Position numbers and translations under genes: made by a program. Under the pieces are notes generated by a model, which was given only the letters and a program-made list of their open reading frames with translations, had not been told where the DNA came from and made no database searches. Source: Pseudomonadota bacterium (GTDB lineage: Bacteria > Pseudomonadota > Alphaproteobacteria > Rhizobiales > Beijerinckiaceae). From it: a stretch of DNA of 42,318 bases. Positions 17,970-24,999 of this stretch are shown here, one piece after another. How positions within the stretch are numbered: the stretch's first letter is position 1; every line of letters starts with the position of its first letter. The stretch is taken from assembly GCA_023386155.1 (NCBI GenBank), contig JAEWKH010000026.1, positions 1 through 42,318 on the forward strand, read 5' to 3'.

Positions 17970-18007
17970 GCCTGCATCAAGGGTGTGAACCATGCAGGCT
18001 TTTTTTG
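17970..18007 (+). terminator. Terminator-like hairpin spanning the start of the 50-codon gene
   Basis: Arms GCCTGCAT and ATGCAGGC are separated by 14 bases, followed by a run of seven T residues: the form of an intrinsic terminator for ychF. The 3' arm contains the ATG of the small gene at 17992, and the loop contains its AGGGTG ribosome site. Confidence 0.65.
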
Positions 18008-18144
18008 ACAGCTTCGTCTCTCCCGGGCTGGGCAACGCCGAATTCTTCGTCGGCGTGCTCGTCGCCTGCGGCTTTCTGATGATCGGCATCTCGTCCCTGC
18101 TCCCCAAGCGCGGCGACGACAAGCTGGAATGGTGGGAGCGCTGA
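17992..18144 (+). CDS. 50-residue small membrane protein, unknown function
   Basis: ATG is preceded by AAGGGTGTGAACC. The product has a short N-terminal segment (MQAFFDSFVSPGLGN), one hydrophobic span of about 22 residues (FFVGVLVACGFLMIGISSLL) and a charged tail ending KLEWWER. This is a clean single-span layout. Third codon positions are overwhelmingly G or C, matching real genes around it, which argues for coding. The initiation region is wrapped in a terminator-like hairpin. No family is recognised; membrane complex accessory subunits of this size are one possibility. Confidence 0.65.
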   Translation: MQAFFDSFVSPGLGNAEFFVGVLVACGFLMIGISSLLPKRGDDKLEWWER

Positions 18145-18150
18145 ACCGGG

Positions 18151-18576
18151 TCAGGGAAACCGCATCGCCTTCGGTCCGATCCCGAGGCCGATCTGCAGGC
18201 TTTCGGCGATGCGTTGCGCACGATCGATGAAGAAGGCCGCCACATCCGGCTCGCAGGTTTCCCGCGCCGTCGTTTCGAACAGCGACAGCCAGCGGGCGAA
18301 CAGCTCGGGCGTGAGGTCGAGCCCGAAATGGGCGGCCTGCGGCTTGCCCTGGTAGCGCCCGGTTCTCAGCGCGATCGACGACCAGAAATCCACCATCAGG
18401 GCCAGGTGCTGGCTCCAGCGGCCGGAAAGCGCCTTGTGGAAGATCGGCCCGAGCTCCAGATCGCGGATCACCCGGTCGTAGAATGTTTCCACGAGCTGCC
18501 GGATCAGCTCCTCCGAGACGCCTTCGGCCGGGCTGATGATCGGGATGCTGCGGCCTGTGGCGGCTGAATGGGCCAA
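18151..18576 (-). CDS. Group III truncated hemoglobin
   Basis: About 141 residues. A 2-on-2 globin of the group III type, with LVETFYDRVIRDLELGPIFH early, the WSQHLALMVDFWSSIAL helix, and HFGLDLTPELFARWLSLF carrying the proximal-histidine region. Such globins bind oxygen or nitric oxide and are linked to low-oxygen and nitrosative conditions. No ATG exists before the globin fold. The TTG at 18576 has an AAGGAG six bases upstream and is preferred to the TTG at 18591. An FNR/FixK-type box lies upstream, supporting oxygen control. Confidence 0.87.
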   Translation of the reverse strand: MAHSAATGRSIPIISPAEGVSEELIRQLVETFYDRVIRDLELGPIFHKALSGRWSQHLALMVDFWSSIALRTGRYQGKPQAAHFGLDLTPELFARWLSLFETTARETCEPDVAAFFIDRAQRIAESLQIGLGIGPKAMRFP

Positions 18577-18662
18577 TACCTGCTCCTTCAAGATCCCCGG
18601 ACATCACCTCATGCACCGATCCGGGTCAACCTGGAGGTTAACGGCGAATTGTCACCACGAGG

Positions 18663-18676
18663 ATGATCCAGATCAA
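18663..18676 (-). promoter_or_regulatory. Candidate FNR/FixK box upstream of the truncated hemoglobin
   Basis: Read on minus it is TTGAT-CTGG-ATCAT, one mismatch from the TTGAT-N4-ATCAA consensus of FNR/FixK-type regulators. It is centred about 93 bases before the TTG at 18576 (78 before 18591), a spacing compatible with activation from about -41.5. Site is seen; regulator is inferred. Confidence 0.65.
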
Positions 18677-18711
18677 ACCGGATCGTTCCCGAACCTTGAG
18701 CGTTGACGCCT

Positions 18712-18826
18712 AGGGCATCGGCCCCGAAAGTGGACCCGCTTTTGGGATCGGATCCGATGCTTCATTCTTTGGATAGCGCATCGTCCTTGCGGAAAACCGG
18801 GTCCACTTTTCCGCACGATGCGCTGA
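18712..18826. repeat. Dispersed palindromic repeat, copy B (inverted order)
   Basis: Same two modules as copies A and D but in the opposite orientation. A degraded CCCAAAAGTGG-type hairpin comes first (18712-18762), then a CGCATCGT-type hairpin with arms AGCGCATCGT and ACGATGCGCT (about 18775-18824). It lies between divergent hemoglobin and endonuclease V genes and ends 20 bases before the latter. Confidence 0.88.
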
Positions 18827-18845
18827 CCCTCTTCAATGCGCCGCC

Positions 18846-19529
18846 ATGCAGCTTCACCATCGTCACGACTGGAACCTTACCCCCTCCGAGGCCATCGCCC
18901 TTCAGCAGGAGCTGAGGCGGGAGGTCGTGTCCGACCGTCCCATCGACCTGGATCGGGTCAAGCTCGTGGCCGGGGTCGACGTGAGCGTGAAGAACGAGCA
19001 GTCGCAGGCCGCCATCGTGGTGGTCACCTATCCGGGCTTCCTGCCGGTGGAGACCGTGCTGGCGCAGCGCCCGACCCCGTTCCCCTACGTGCCTGGCCTG
19101 TTGAGCTTCCGCGAGGGCCCCGTCCTCGAGGAGGCCTTCGAGAAGCTGAAATCCGAGCCGGACGTCCTCCTCTTCGACGGCATGGGAATCGCCCATCCCC
19201 GCCGCATCGGCATCGCGAGCCATATGGGCCTCTGGCTGCAGCGTCCCACCATCGGCTGCGGCAAGACGCTGCTGTGCGGGCGATTCAAGGACCTGGGCGA
19301 GGAGAAGGGCTCCGCCGCCCCCCTGATCGACCGCAAGGAGGTCATCGGCGTGGCCCTGCGCACCCGCACGGCCAAGAACCCGATGTTCATCTCCCCCGGC
19401 CACATGGCCGATATTCCCACCGCGACGGAACTCGTCCTGCGCTGCTCTCCAAAGTATCGCTTGCCCGAACCGATCCGCCTGGCGCACAACGCGGCTGGAC
19501 AATTCAGTCCCCTCCCGGCCCGAACCTGA
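18846..19529 (+). CDS. nfi: Deoxyribonuclease V (endonuclease V)
   Basis: 227 residues. It nicks DNA (or RNA) one base 3' of deaminated bases such as hypoxanthine. Family motifs: VAGVDVSV near residue 42 (metal-binding Asp), PYVPGLLSFREGP near residue 80 (lesion-wedge PYIP-type loop and Glu) and LLFDGMGIAHPRRIGIASHMGL near residue 110. The IGCGKTLLCG lysine region is also present. Full length. The MaoC gene follows 33 bases downstream on the same strand. Confidence 0.95.
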   Translation: MQLHHRHDWNLTPSEAIALQQELRREVVSDRPIDLDRVKLVAGVDVSVKNEQSQAAIVVVTYPGFLPVETVLAQRPTPFPYVPGLLSFREGPVLEEAFEKLKSEPDVLLFDGMGIAHPRRIGIASHMGLWLQRPTIGCGKTLLCGRFKDLGEEKGSAAPLIDRKEVIGVALRTRTAKNPMFISPGHMADIPTATELVLRCSPKYRLPEPIRLAHNAAGQFSPLPART

Positions 19530-19562
19530 GGCGAAGCGCTCACAACCGCACCGATCGAGACC

Positions 19563-20579
19563 ATGCCCCGTTACGCTTTCGAAGACTTCACCCCCGGCTC
19601 CACGCAGATGCTCGGCCCCTACACCGTCACCAAGGAGGCGCTGACCGCCTTCGCGCGGGAATACGACGCGCAGCCCTTCCACGTGGACGAGGTCGCCGCC
19701 AAGGACAGCTTTATCGGCACGCTCATCGCCTCGGGCTGGCACACCTGCAGCATCAACATGCGCCTGGTCGCGGACGGGTTCCTCCTCGATTCCACCTCCC
19801 TGGGCGCGCCCGGCATCGAGGAGGTGAAGTGGCTCAAGCCCGTCAGGCCCGGCGACACCCTGCGCACCCGCATAACGGTCCTGGAGAGCCGCCCTTCGGC
19901 GAGCCGCCCCTCTCTCGGGCTCGTGCGCTTCCAGTTCGAGATGCTGAACCAGGCGGACGAGACCGTCTTCACGCAGACGAACTGGATCATGTTCGGCCGA
20001 CGCGACGCCGAGTCCGTCAAGGGAGCCGGCCCGGGCGCCCTGGCGGCCGCGGCGTCGGCCATGCCGGACCACACGCCCGAGCGGGAGCTGCCGCACATCT
20101 CCTCCAACCCCTATTTCGAGGACCTCGTCATCGGCGAGACCGATGAGCTGGGAACCTCCACCTTCACGCCCGAGGACATCATCGGCTTTGCCAGGCAGTT
20201 CGACCCGCAGCGCTTCCATGTGGACGCGGAGGCGGCCAAGGACAGCCTCTTCGGCGCCCTCTGCGCCTCGGGCTGGCATACGGCGAGCGTGTGGATGAAG
20301 CACATGGTCGGCCACCGCGACCGCATCCGCGCCTATGCGCTCACGCACGGGGCGCGGCCCGCGCGGCTCGGCCCCTCCCCGGGCTTCTCCAACCTGAAAT
20401 GGCTCAAGCCCGTCTATGCGGGCGATACCGTCACCTACCGCTCGACCGTAACCGCCAAGCGCGCCTCCGCGTCGCGCCCCGGCTGGGGCCTGGTGTTCCA
20501 CCACAACACCGGCACGAACCAGCACGGGGAAGAGGTGTTCGCGTTCGACGGGATGGTGTTCTGGGAGCGGCAGGCGTAG
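19563..20579 (+). CDS. Tandem MaoC-domain dehydratase (fused double hot-dog)
   Basis: 338 residues made of two related halves of about 165 residues. Each half carries the hydratase-2 segment: FAREYDAQPFHVDEVAAKDS-FIGTLIASGWHT in the first, FARQFDPQRFHVDAEAAKDS-LFGALCASGWHT in the second. MaoC-type R-specific hydratases or dehydratases act on enoyl-CoA thioesters. Related alphaproteobacteria often have two adjacent single-domain genes, so this looks like a fusion. Both Asp/His pairs are retained (D-x-FHVD). Substrate is not evident from the neighbours. Confidence 0.88.
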   Translation: MPRYAFEDFTPGSTQMLGPYTVTKEALTAFAREYDAQPFHVDEVAAKDSFIGTLIASGWHTCSINMRLVADGFLLDSTSLGAPGIEEVKWLKPVRPGDTLRTRITVLESRPSASRPSLGLVRFQFEMLNQADETVFTQTNWIMFGRRDAESVKGAGPGALAAAASAMPDHTPERELPHISSNPYFEDLVIGETDELGTSTFTPEDIIGFARQFDPQRFHVDAEAAKDSLFGALCASGWHTASVWMKHMVGHRDRIRAYALTHGARPARLGPSPGFSNLKWLKPVYAGDTVTYRSTVTAKRASASRPGWGLVFHHNTGTNQHGEEVFAFDGMVFWERQA

Positions 20580-20626
20580 CGCATCGCGCAAAAAAGTGGG
20601 CCCGGTTTTTTGGGGCCGAGGCTCTA
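20577..20626. repeat. Dispersed palindromic repeat, copy C (shortened hybrid)
   Basis: Joins the left half of module 1 (AGCGCATCGCGCAAAAAAGTGG) to the right end of module 2 (GGGGCCGAGGCTCTA). The element begins at the MaoC stop TAG and its right end supplies the stop TAG of the convergent HD gene (20624-20626 read on minus). Confidence 0.75.
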
Positions 20627-21202
20627 AACACTCTTTGACGCCTCCGCCCGTGCCCTCGTTTCCTCGTCGAGCAGCGCCCGGATCTCGGCGAGGAGCGGAT
20701 GGGCCGATGTCTGCTTCTGCCCGTAGCCGAGGTTGAACGCGTAGTCGAAGCTCGCGGGGTTTCGGCCCTGGTTGTGCTGGAGGATGGTCTCCAGCTTGTC
20801 GAGCCCCTTGGCGAGAACGGCCTCGGGCGACGAGGCCGCCTCGTATTCCTCCCACAGGGCCAGGATCTCGGCCCGCTTCAGGGGCGGAAGGGCCCTGGTC
20901 AGCACCTCCAGATCGGCCCTCTCCTGGGCGGCCTTGTCGAAACCCTCCGTCTGGAGCACGGCAGGAATGTCGCCGCTCAGGGCCTCGCCGAGATCGTGGA
21001 CGATGCACAGCTTGATGAGGCGCAGGAGGTCGACGTTCCCGAACTCCTCCGAGAACACGAGCGCCATGAGGCAGAGGCGCCACGTATGCTCGGCCGTGCT
21101 CTCGGGACGGCCCGTGGAGGTGAAACCGCTGCGCAGGGTGCTCTTGAGCCTCTCCGCTTCCCGCAGGAAGTCCAGCGCTCCCAGGAGGCGGTCGCTCGCC
21201 AT
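20624..21202 (-). CDS. HD-domain phosphohydrolase (YfbR-like)
   Basis: 192 residues. The metal-binding HD pattern is visible: STAEHTWRLCLMA near residue 37 and LCIVHDLGEALSGD near residue 65, as in 5'-deoxynucleotidase YfbR relatives acting on nucleoside monophosphates. It starts 12 bases after the apt stop, so it is likely in one operon with apt and perhaps mtnP. A nucleotide substrate fits this context but is inferred. Its stop codon lies within palindromic repeat copy C. Confidence 0.85.
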   Translation of the reverse strand: MASDRLLGALDFLREAERLKSTLRSGFTSTGRPESTAEHTWRLCLMALVFSEEFGNVDLLRLIKLCIVHDLGEALSGDIPAVLQTEGFDKAAQERADLEVLTRALPPLKRAEILALWEEYEAASSPEAVLAKGLDKLETILQHNQGRNPASFDYAFNLGYGQKQTSAHPLLAEIRALLDEETRARAEASKSV

Positions 21203-21214
21203 CGGCGATGCTCC

Positions 21215-21760
21215 TCAATGCCCCTCGAAGCTGACGAGGCTGCGCACCTCGACGCCGAGATCGCGCAGCTTCGCGGCGCCGCCGAGATCCGGCAGGTCGA
21301 TGATGAAGCAGGCCGCCACGATCCGGGCGCCCATCTGGCGCAGGAGCTGAGTGGCCGCGACGGCCGTGCCGCCGGTGGCGATGAGGTCGTCCACGAGGAT
21401 CACCCGCTCGTCCTGGCCGATGGCATCCGTGTGGATCTCCATCTCGTCCACGCCGTATTCCAGCGAATAGGCGATCCGCACCGTCTCGTGGGGTAGCTTG
21501 CCCTTCTTGCGGATCGGCACGAAGCCCGAGGAGAGCTGGTGCGCGATGGCGCCGCCGAGAATGAACCCGCGCGCCTCGATGCCCGCCACCTTGTCGACCC
21601 GCCCGCCCGCGAAGGGATGGACGAGCTCGTCCACGGCGCGCCGGAAGGCCCGCGCATCGCCCAGGAGGGTCGTGATGTCCCTGAAGACGATGCCGGGCTT
21701 CGGATAATCCGGGATCGAGCGGATCGCGGCCTTCAGGTCGGTGAGGAGACGCTGGTCCAT
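21215..21760 (-). CDS. apt: Adenine phosphoribosyltransferase
   Basis: 181 residues, the family length. It converts adenine plus PRPP to AMP in purine salvage. The PRPP loop VILVDDLIATGGTA is near residue 120. Early segments IPDYPKPGIVFRDITTLL and GIEARGFILGGAIA are typical of APRT. It follows mtnP on the same strand. MtnP releases adenine from methylthioadenosine, so the pair would work in sequence. Confidence 0.96.
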   Translation of the reverse strand: MDQRLLTDLKAAIRSIPDYPKPGIVFRDITTLLGDARAFRRAVDELVHPFAGGRVDKVAGIEARGFILGGAIAHQLSSGFVPIRKKGKLPHETVRIAYSLEYGVDEMEIHTDAIGQDERVILVDDLIATGGTAVAATQLLRQMGARIVAACFIIDLPDLGGAAKLRDLGVEVRSLVSFEGH

Positions 21761-21829
21761 GGGGTCAAACCTGCCTGGGTATCGTGTGAAGATGGATCTG
21801 CGGGCGTCGTGGACGCAAGAAGTCCGCGA

Positions 21830-22714
21830 TCATGCTCTCGAGGGGTTTAGCACTCGCCCGGCCACCGCATCCAACTTTTTCAGGAGCTCCGGATCGCGCG
21901 CCGAGGGCGCCGTCATGATGGCGCCGTCGAGGGCCCGCTCGGAGCCGGCGGGGCATGGCTCGCGCTCGGCCGGGAAATCCCTGGCGACGCGGGCCAGCAG
22001 CCGGGCCGCCTTCGTGGCGTTCTGGTGCGCGACGGCGACGACCGAGGCCACGTCCACGTTGTCGTGCTCCGGATGCCAGCAATCGTAATCGGTCACCATG
22101 GCGATGGTGGCATAGGTGAGCTCGGCCTCGCGGGCGAGCTTGGCCTCCGGCATGGCCGTCATGCCGATCACGTCGTAGCCGAGCTTCTTGTAGGTCATCG
22201 ACTCGGCGTAAGTGGAGAATTGCGGGCCCTCGATGCACACCAGCGTGCCACCGAGGGCGAACGGGATCCTCTCCGCCACCGCCGCATCGGCGATGCGCTG
22301 GCGCAGCAGGGGGCCGACCGGATGGGCCATGGGCACATGGGCGACGCAGCCGCGGCCGAAGAACGAGCTCTCGCGCTTGTGCGTGCGGTCCACGTACTGG
22401 TCCACCAGAACGAAGAAACCGGGATAATACTCGTCCTTGAACGAACCGCAGGCCGAGACCGAGATCAGGTCGGTGACGCCCGCACGCTTCATCACGTCGA
22501 TATTGGCGCGGTAGTTGATGTCGGACGGGGACAGGCGATGGCCGCGCCCGTGGCGCGGCAGGAAGGCGACCTCGGTCTCGCCGATGCGCCCGAGGCGCAG
22601 CACGTCCGAGGGCTCGCCCCAGGGGGAGCCGATGCGCTCCTCGCGCATGTCCTCGATCCCCGGCAGGTCGTAGACCCCTGACCCGCCGATAATGCCTAGA
22701 ACCGCCTTCGTCAT
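21830..22714 (-). CDS. mtnP: S-methyl-5'-thioadenosine phosphorylase
   Basis: 294 residues. It phosphorolyses methylthioadenosine, the by-product of polyamine and related pathways, to adenine and methylthioribose 1-phosphate. Family segments: GIIGGSGVYDLPG near the N-terminus (phosphate loop), LPRHGRGHRLSPSDINYRAN near residue 55 and CIEGPQFSTYAES near residue 162. MTAMPEAKLAREAEL, with the acidic base-specificity loop VTDYDCWH, lies near residue 190. It heads a minus-strand group with apt and the HD protein. Confidence 0.95.
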   Translation of the reverse strand: MTKAVLGIIGGSGVYDLPGIEDMREERIGSPWGEPSDVLRLGRIGETEVAFLPRHGRGHRLSPSDINYRANIDVMKRAGVTDLISVSACGSFKDEYYPGFFVLVDQYVDRTHKRESSFFGRGCVAHVPMAHPVGPLLRQRIADAAVAERIPFALGGTLVCIEGPQFSTYAESMTYKKLGYDVIGMTAMPEAKLAREAELTYATIAMVTDYDCWHPEHDNVDVASVVAVAHQNATKAARLLARVARDFPAEREPCPAGSERALDGAIMTAPSARDPELLKKLDAVAGRVLNPSRA

Positions 22715-22901
22715 CGTCGTCCTCGCCTGCTTGGGCTCTCAGCCTCTCTCATAGCCGAGGGCGTCTCTCATCCCAAGCCGTCTCGCGGAATCGCATGCGG
22801 GTTTCGGTCCGGCGGCTTGTCTCGCCGGGCAATGGCGTTGCAGAGTTCCCGAGGCCGGCGCCATAGAATTCTTGTCCCGTCGGTGGAAAGGCAGATCGCC
22901 C

Positions 22902-23402
22902 ATGTCCGAGGCTCCGCGCCCCTCCTTCATCAGGCACTACAATGAACTCCAGAACGACGACAATGTGCGCCTTCGCGGCACGAACGAGCTGGCGGGCATC
23001 GGATCGCCTTTCTCCAAGGCCCTGGGTCTTACCAAGCTCGGCATCCACCATGTCATGTTGCAGCCGGGGCGCCGCACGTCGCTTCCCCACGCGGAAAGCC
23101 TTGAGGAGGAGTTCGTTTATGTGATCGAGGGGACGCCCGACGCGTGGATCGACGGCGAGCTCTTTCGTCTCACCCCAGGCGATGCCGTCGGCTTTCCGGC
23201 CGGGACCGGGATCGCGCACAGCTTCCTCAACAACACAGACAAACCCGTGCGCCTCCTGGTGGTCGGCGAGGCGAACAAGGACGAGAACAGAATCGTCTAT
23301 CCGGTCAACCCGGAGGTCCGCGCTCTTCGGACGGACTGGTGGGACGATGCCCCTGCTCGTCCGCTCGGCCCCCATGACGGCAAGCCGCACCGGCCGGACT
23401 GA
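22902..23402 (+). CDS. Cupin-domain protein
   Basis: 166 residues. A single cupin barrel: motif 1 GRRTSLPHAESLEEEFVYVIEG near residue 66 (His and Glu metal ligands) and motif 2 PGDAVGFPAGTGIAHSF near residue 103 (His). The N-terminus is polar and the C-terminus ends GPHDGKPHRPD. Cupins range from isomerases to sensors, so the role cannot be named. The frame extends ten codons further upstream; MSEAPRPS is preferred. It is divergent from mtnP. Confidence 0.87.
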   Translation: MSEAPRPSFIRHYNELQNDDNVRLRGTNELAGIGSPFSKALGLTKLGIHHVMLQPGRRTSLPHAESLEEEFVYVIEGTPDAWIDGELFRLTPGDAVGFPAGTGIAHSFLNNTDKPVRLLVVGEANKDENRIVYPVNPEVRALRTDWWDDAPARPLGPHDGKPHRPD

Positions 23403-24011
23403 TCAGCACAACGGGATGGCGGCGATCTCGTCCGTCGCGAGGCAGGGAAAGAGCGTCTCTCGCACGAGCCTGATCTGCCTCACGGGCGCCGTGACGGAGA
23501 CGGGCAGGCTCTCGATGCGCTCGACCACATGGTCCGGGATGGACGCCCCCGTCCGGTAGCGCGCCAGGGTCGAATGGAGGAGATCGTAGATGATCGGCTT
23601 CTGGCCCGGCGGCGGGGGAAGCTCCCGGACGATCCGCTCCCGGATGGCTTTGATAAGGCCGGTCTCCTCGGTGGCCGTAGCGATGATGGCCGTGTCGGTG
23701 ACCTTGAGGCGGGAGAAGCGCAGCTCCAGGCTCTGGTGGCCGTCGCAGAGTTCCTCCAGGAGCCGCCGGCTTTGCCCGGCGATGCCCTGCCAATAGGCTT
23801 CCTTGTCGAAAATCCCCTTCACCTGCACCAGCGCATAGATGGTCACGTGCAGCCCGTGCCTGGGCCCGACATGCAGGGGCTCGGGCCATAGCTCGACGAA
23901 GGCCCGCTGCACCTCCTCGAAGGCATCCCGGGTCCTGGGCTCCAGGCTGGGTTGGATGTGATAGGCGAGACAGGGCTGGCCCCAGATATCGTCGGCGATC
24001 GTCTGCAACAT
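23403..24011 (-). CDS. 2H phosphoesterase-superfamily protein (LigT-like)
   Basis: About 202 residues with the two HxT/S motifs of the 2H superfamily, HVTIYAL near residue 55 and HSTLARY near residue 158. Members include 2',5' RNA ligases and cyclic phosphodiesterases acting on 2',3'-cyclic phosphates or tRNA-splicing products. The chosen ATG at 24011 gives MLQTIADDIW; a GTG at 24047 would add twelve residues overlapping the bc1 terminator. It directly abuts the convergent cupin gene. Confidence 0.75.
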   Translation of the reverse strand: MLQTIADDIWGQPCLAYHIQPSLEPRTRDAFEEVQRAFVELWPEPLHVGPRHGLHVTIYALVQVKGIFDKEAYWQGIAGQSRRLLEELCDGHQSLELRFSRLKVTDTAIIATATEETGLIKAIRERIVRELPPPPGQKPIIYDLLHSTLARYRTGASIPDHVVERIESLPVSVTAPVRQIRLVRETLFPCLATDEIAAIPLC

Positions 24012-24050
24012 GGAATCCGGGATAAGGCCTGCCCGACACCGAGTCACCCC

Positions 24051-24079
24051 AAAAGAAAAAGGCCCCGGAGCGGGGCCTT
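24051..24079 (-). terminator. Rho-independent terminator of the bc1 operon
   Basis: Perfect eight-bp stem AAGGCCCC/GGGGCCTT with a five-base loop; on minus it is followed by TTTTTCTTTT. It lies 12 bases past the cytochrome c1 stop and marks the end of the Rieske-cyt b-cyt c1 transcript. Confidence 0.93.
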
Positions 24080-24090
24080 GATCCTGGTCT

Positions 24091-24975
24091 TTAGGGGTTG
24101 TGCGTCATCGGGGGCGTGGCGTGGCCTTCGACCTCGCCGCCCACCTTGGCCCAGACCTTCTTCTTGGTGAAGTAGAGCAGGCCGGACAGGACGATCAGGA
24201 ACAGGATGACCTGGAAGCCGAGGCGCTTGCGGGCCTCGAGGTGCGGTTCCGCCGTCCAGGTGAGGAAGGCCGTCACGTCGCGGGCGTACTGGTCCACCGT
24301 TTCCGGCACCTGAGGCTGGCCGGCCTCGTTCTTCGGGTACTCGACCTGGCCGTCGCTGAGCGGATTCGGCATCGCGATCACGTGGCCCGGGTAGTAGTGG
24401 TTGTAGTGACCACCCTCGGGCACCGCGAAGCCCTGCGGGGGCTCCTCGTAGCCGGTGAGCAGCGCGACGAGGTAATCGGCGCCGTTCTCCGAGTACTGGC
24501 GGAACACGTCGGTGATGAACCAGGGGAAGCCGCGCTCGTAGGTGCGGGCCTTGGCCATCAGGGACAGGTCCGGCGGAGCCTTGCCGCCATTGGCCGACGC
24601 GGCCGCGTTCTCGTTCGGGAACGGGGACGGGAAATGGTCGGCCGGGCGGCCCGGGCGCTCGAACATGTCGCCGGCCTCGTTCGGGCCGTCCTGGATCTTG
24701 TACTCCGCCGCCAGGGCGCGGACCTGAGCCTCGGAGAATTCCGGGCCGCCGGGCTGCGACAGGTTGCGGAAGGCAACGTAGCTGAGGCCGTGGCAGGAGG
24801 CGCAGACCTCCCGGTAGACCTTGAAGCCGCGCTGGAGCTGAGCCCGGTCGAAGGTGCCGAACGGACCCTGGAAGCTCCACTTGAGCTGCGGCGGGACCGG
24901 GGTCTCGCCGGCAGCGAAGGCCGGGGCGGAGAGGCCGAGAACGGCGGCCGCGATGAGAAGAGTACGCTTCATCAT
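24091..24975 (-). CDS. petC: Cytochrome c1 of ubiquinol-cytochrome c reductase
   Basis: 294 residues, the c1 subunit of complex III passing electrons from the Rieske centre to cytochrome c. Signal peptide (MKRTLLIAAAVLGLSAPAFA), heme c site CASCH near residue 58, and the methionine-ligand region AMPNPLSDGQV near residue 202. A C-terminal membrane anchor VILFLIVLSGLLYF near residue 263 is followed by a basic tail. It sits 24 bases after cytochrome b on minus and is followed by the operon terminator. Confidence 0.97.
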   Translation of the reverse strand: MMKRTLLIAAAVLGLSAPAFAAGETPVPPQLKWSFQGPFGTFDRAQLQRGFKVYREVCASCHGLSYVAFRNLSQPGGPEFSEAQVRALAAEYKIQDGPNEAGDMFERPGRPADHFPSPFPNENAAASANGGKAPPDLSLMAKARTYERGFPWFITDVFRQYSENGADYLVALLTGYEEPPQGFAVPEGGHYNHYYPGHVIAMPNPLSDGQVEYPKNEAGQPQVPETVDQYARDVTAFLTWTAEPHLEARKRLGFQVILFLIVLSGLLYFTKKKVWAKVGGEVEGHATPPMTHNP

Positions 24976-24999
24976 TGGTCTGTTTCCTCTACTCTCGCG

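Noticed and set aside
16679..18616. 645-residue minus-strand ORF
   Set aside because: Runs antisense through pth, ychF and the hemoglobin in another frame; no domain or signal.
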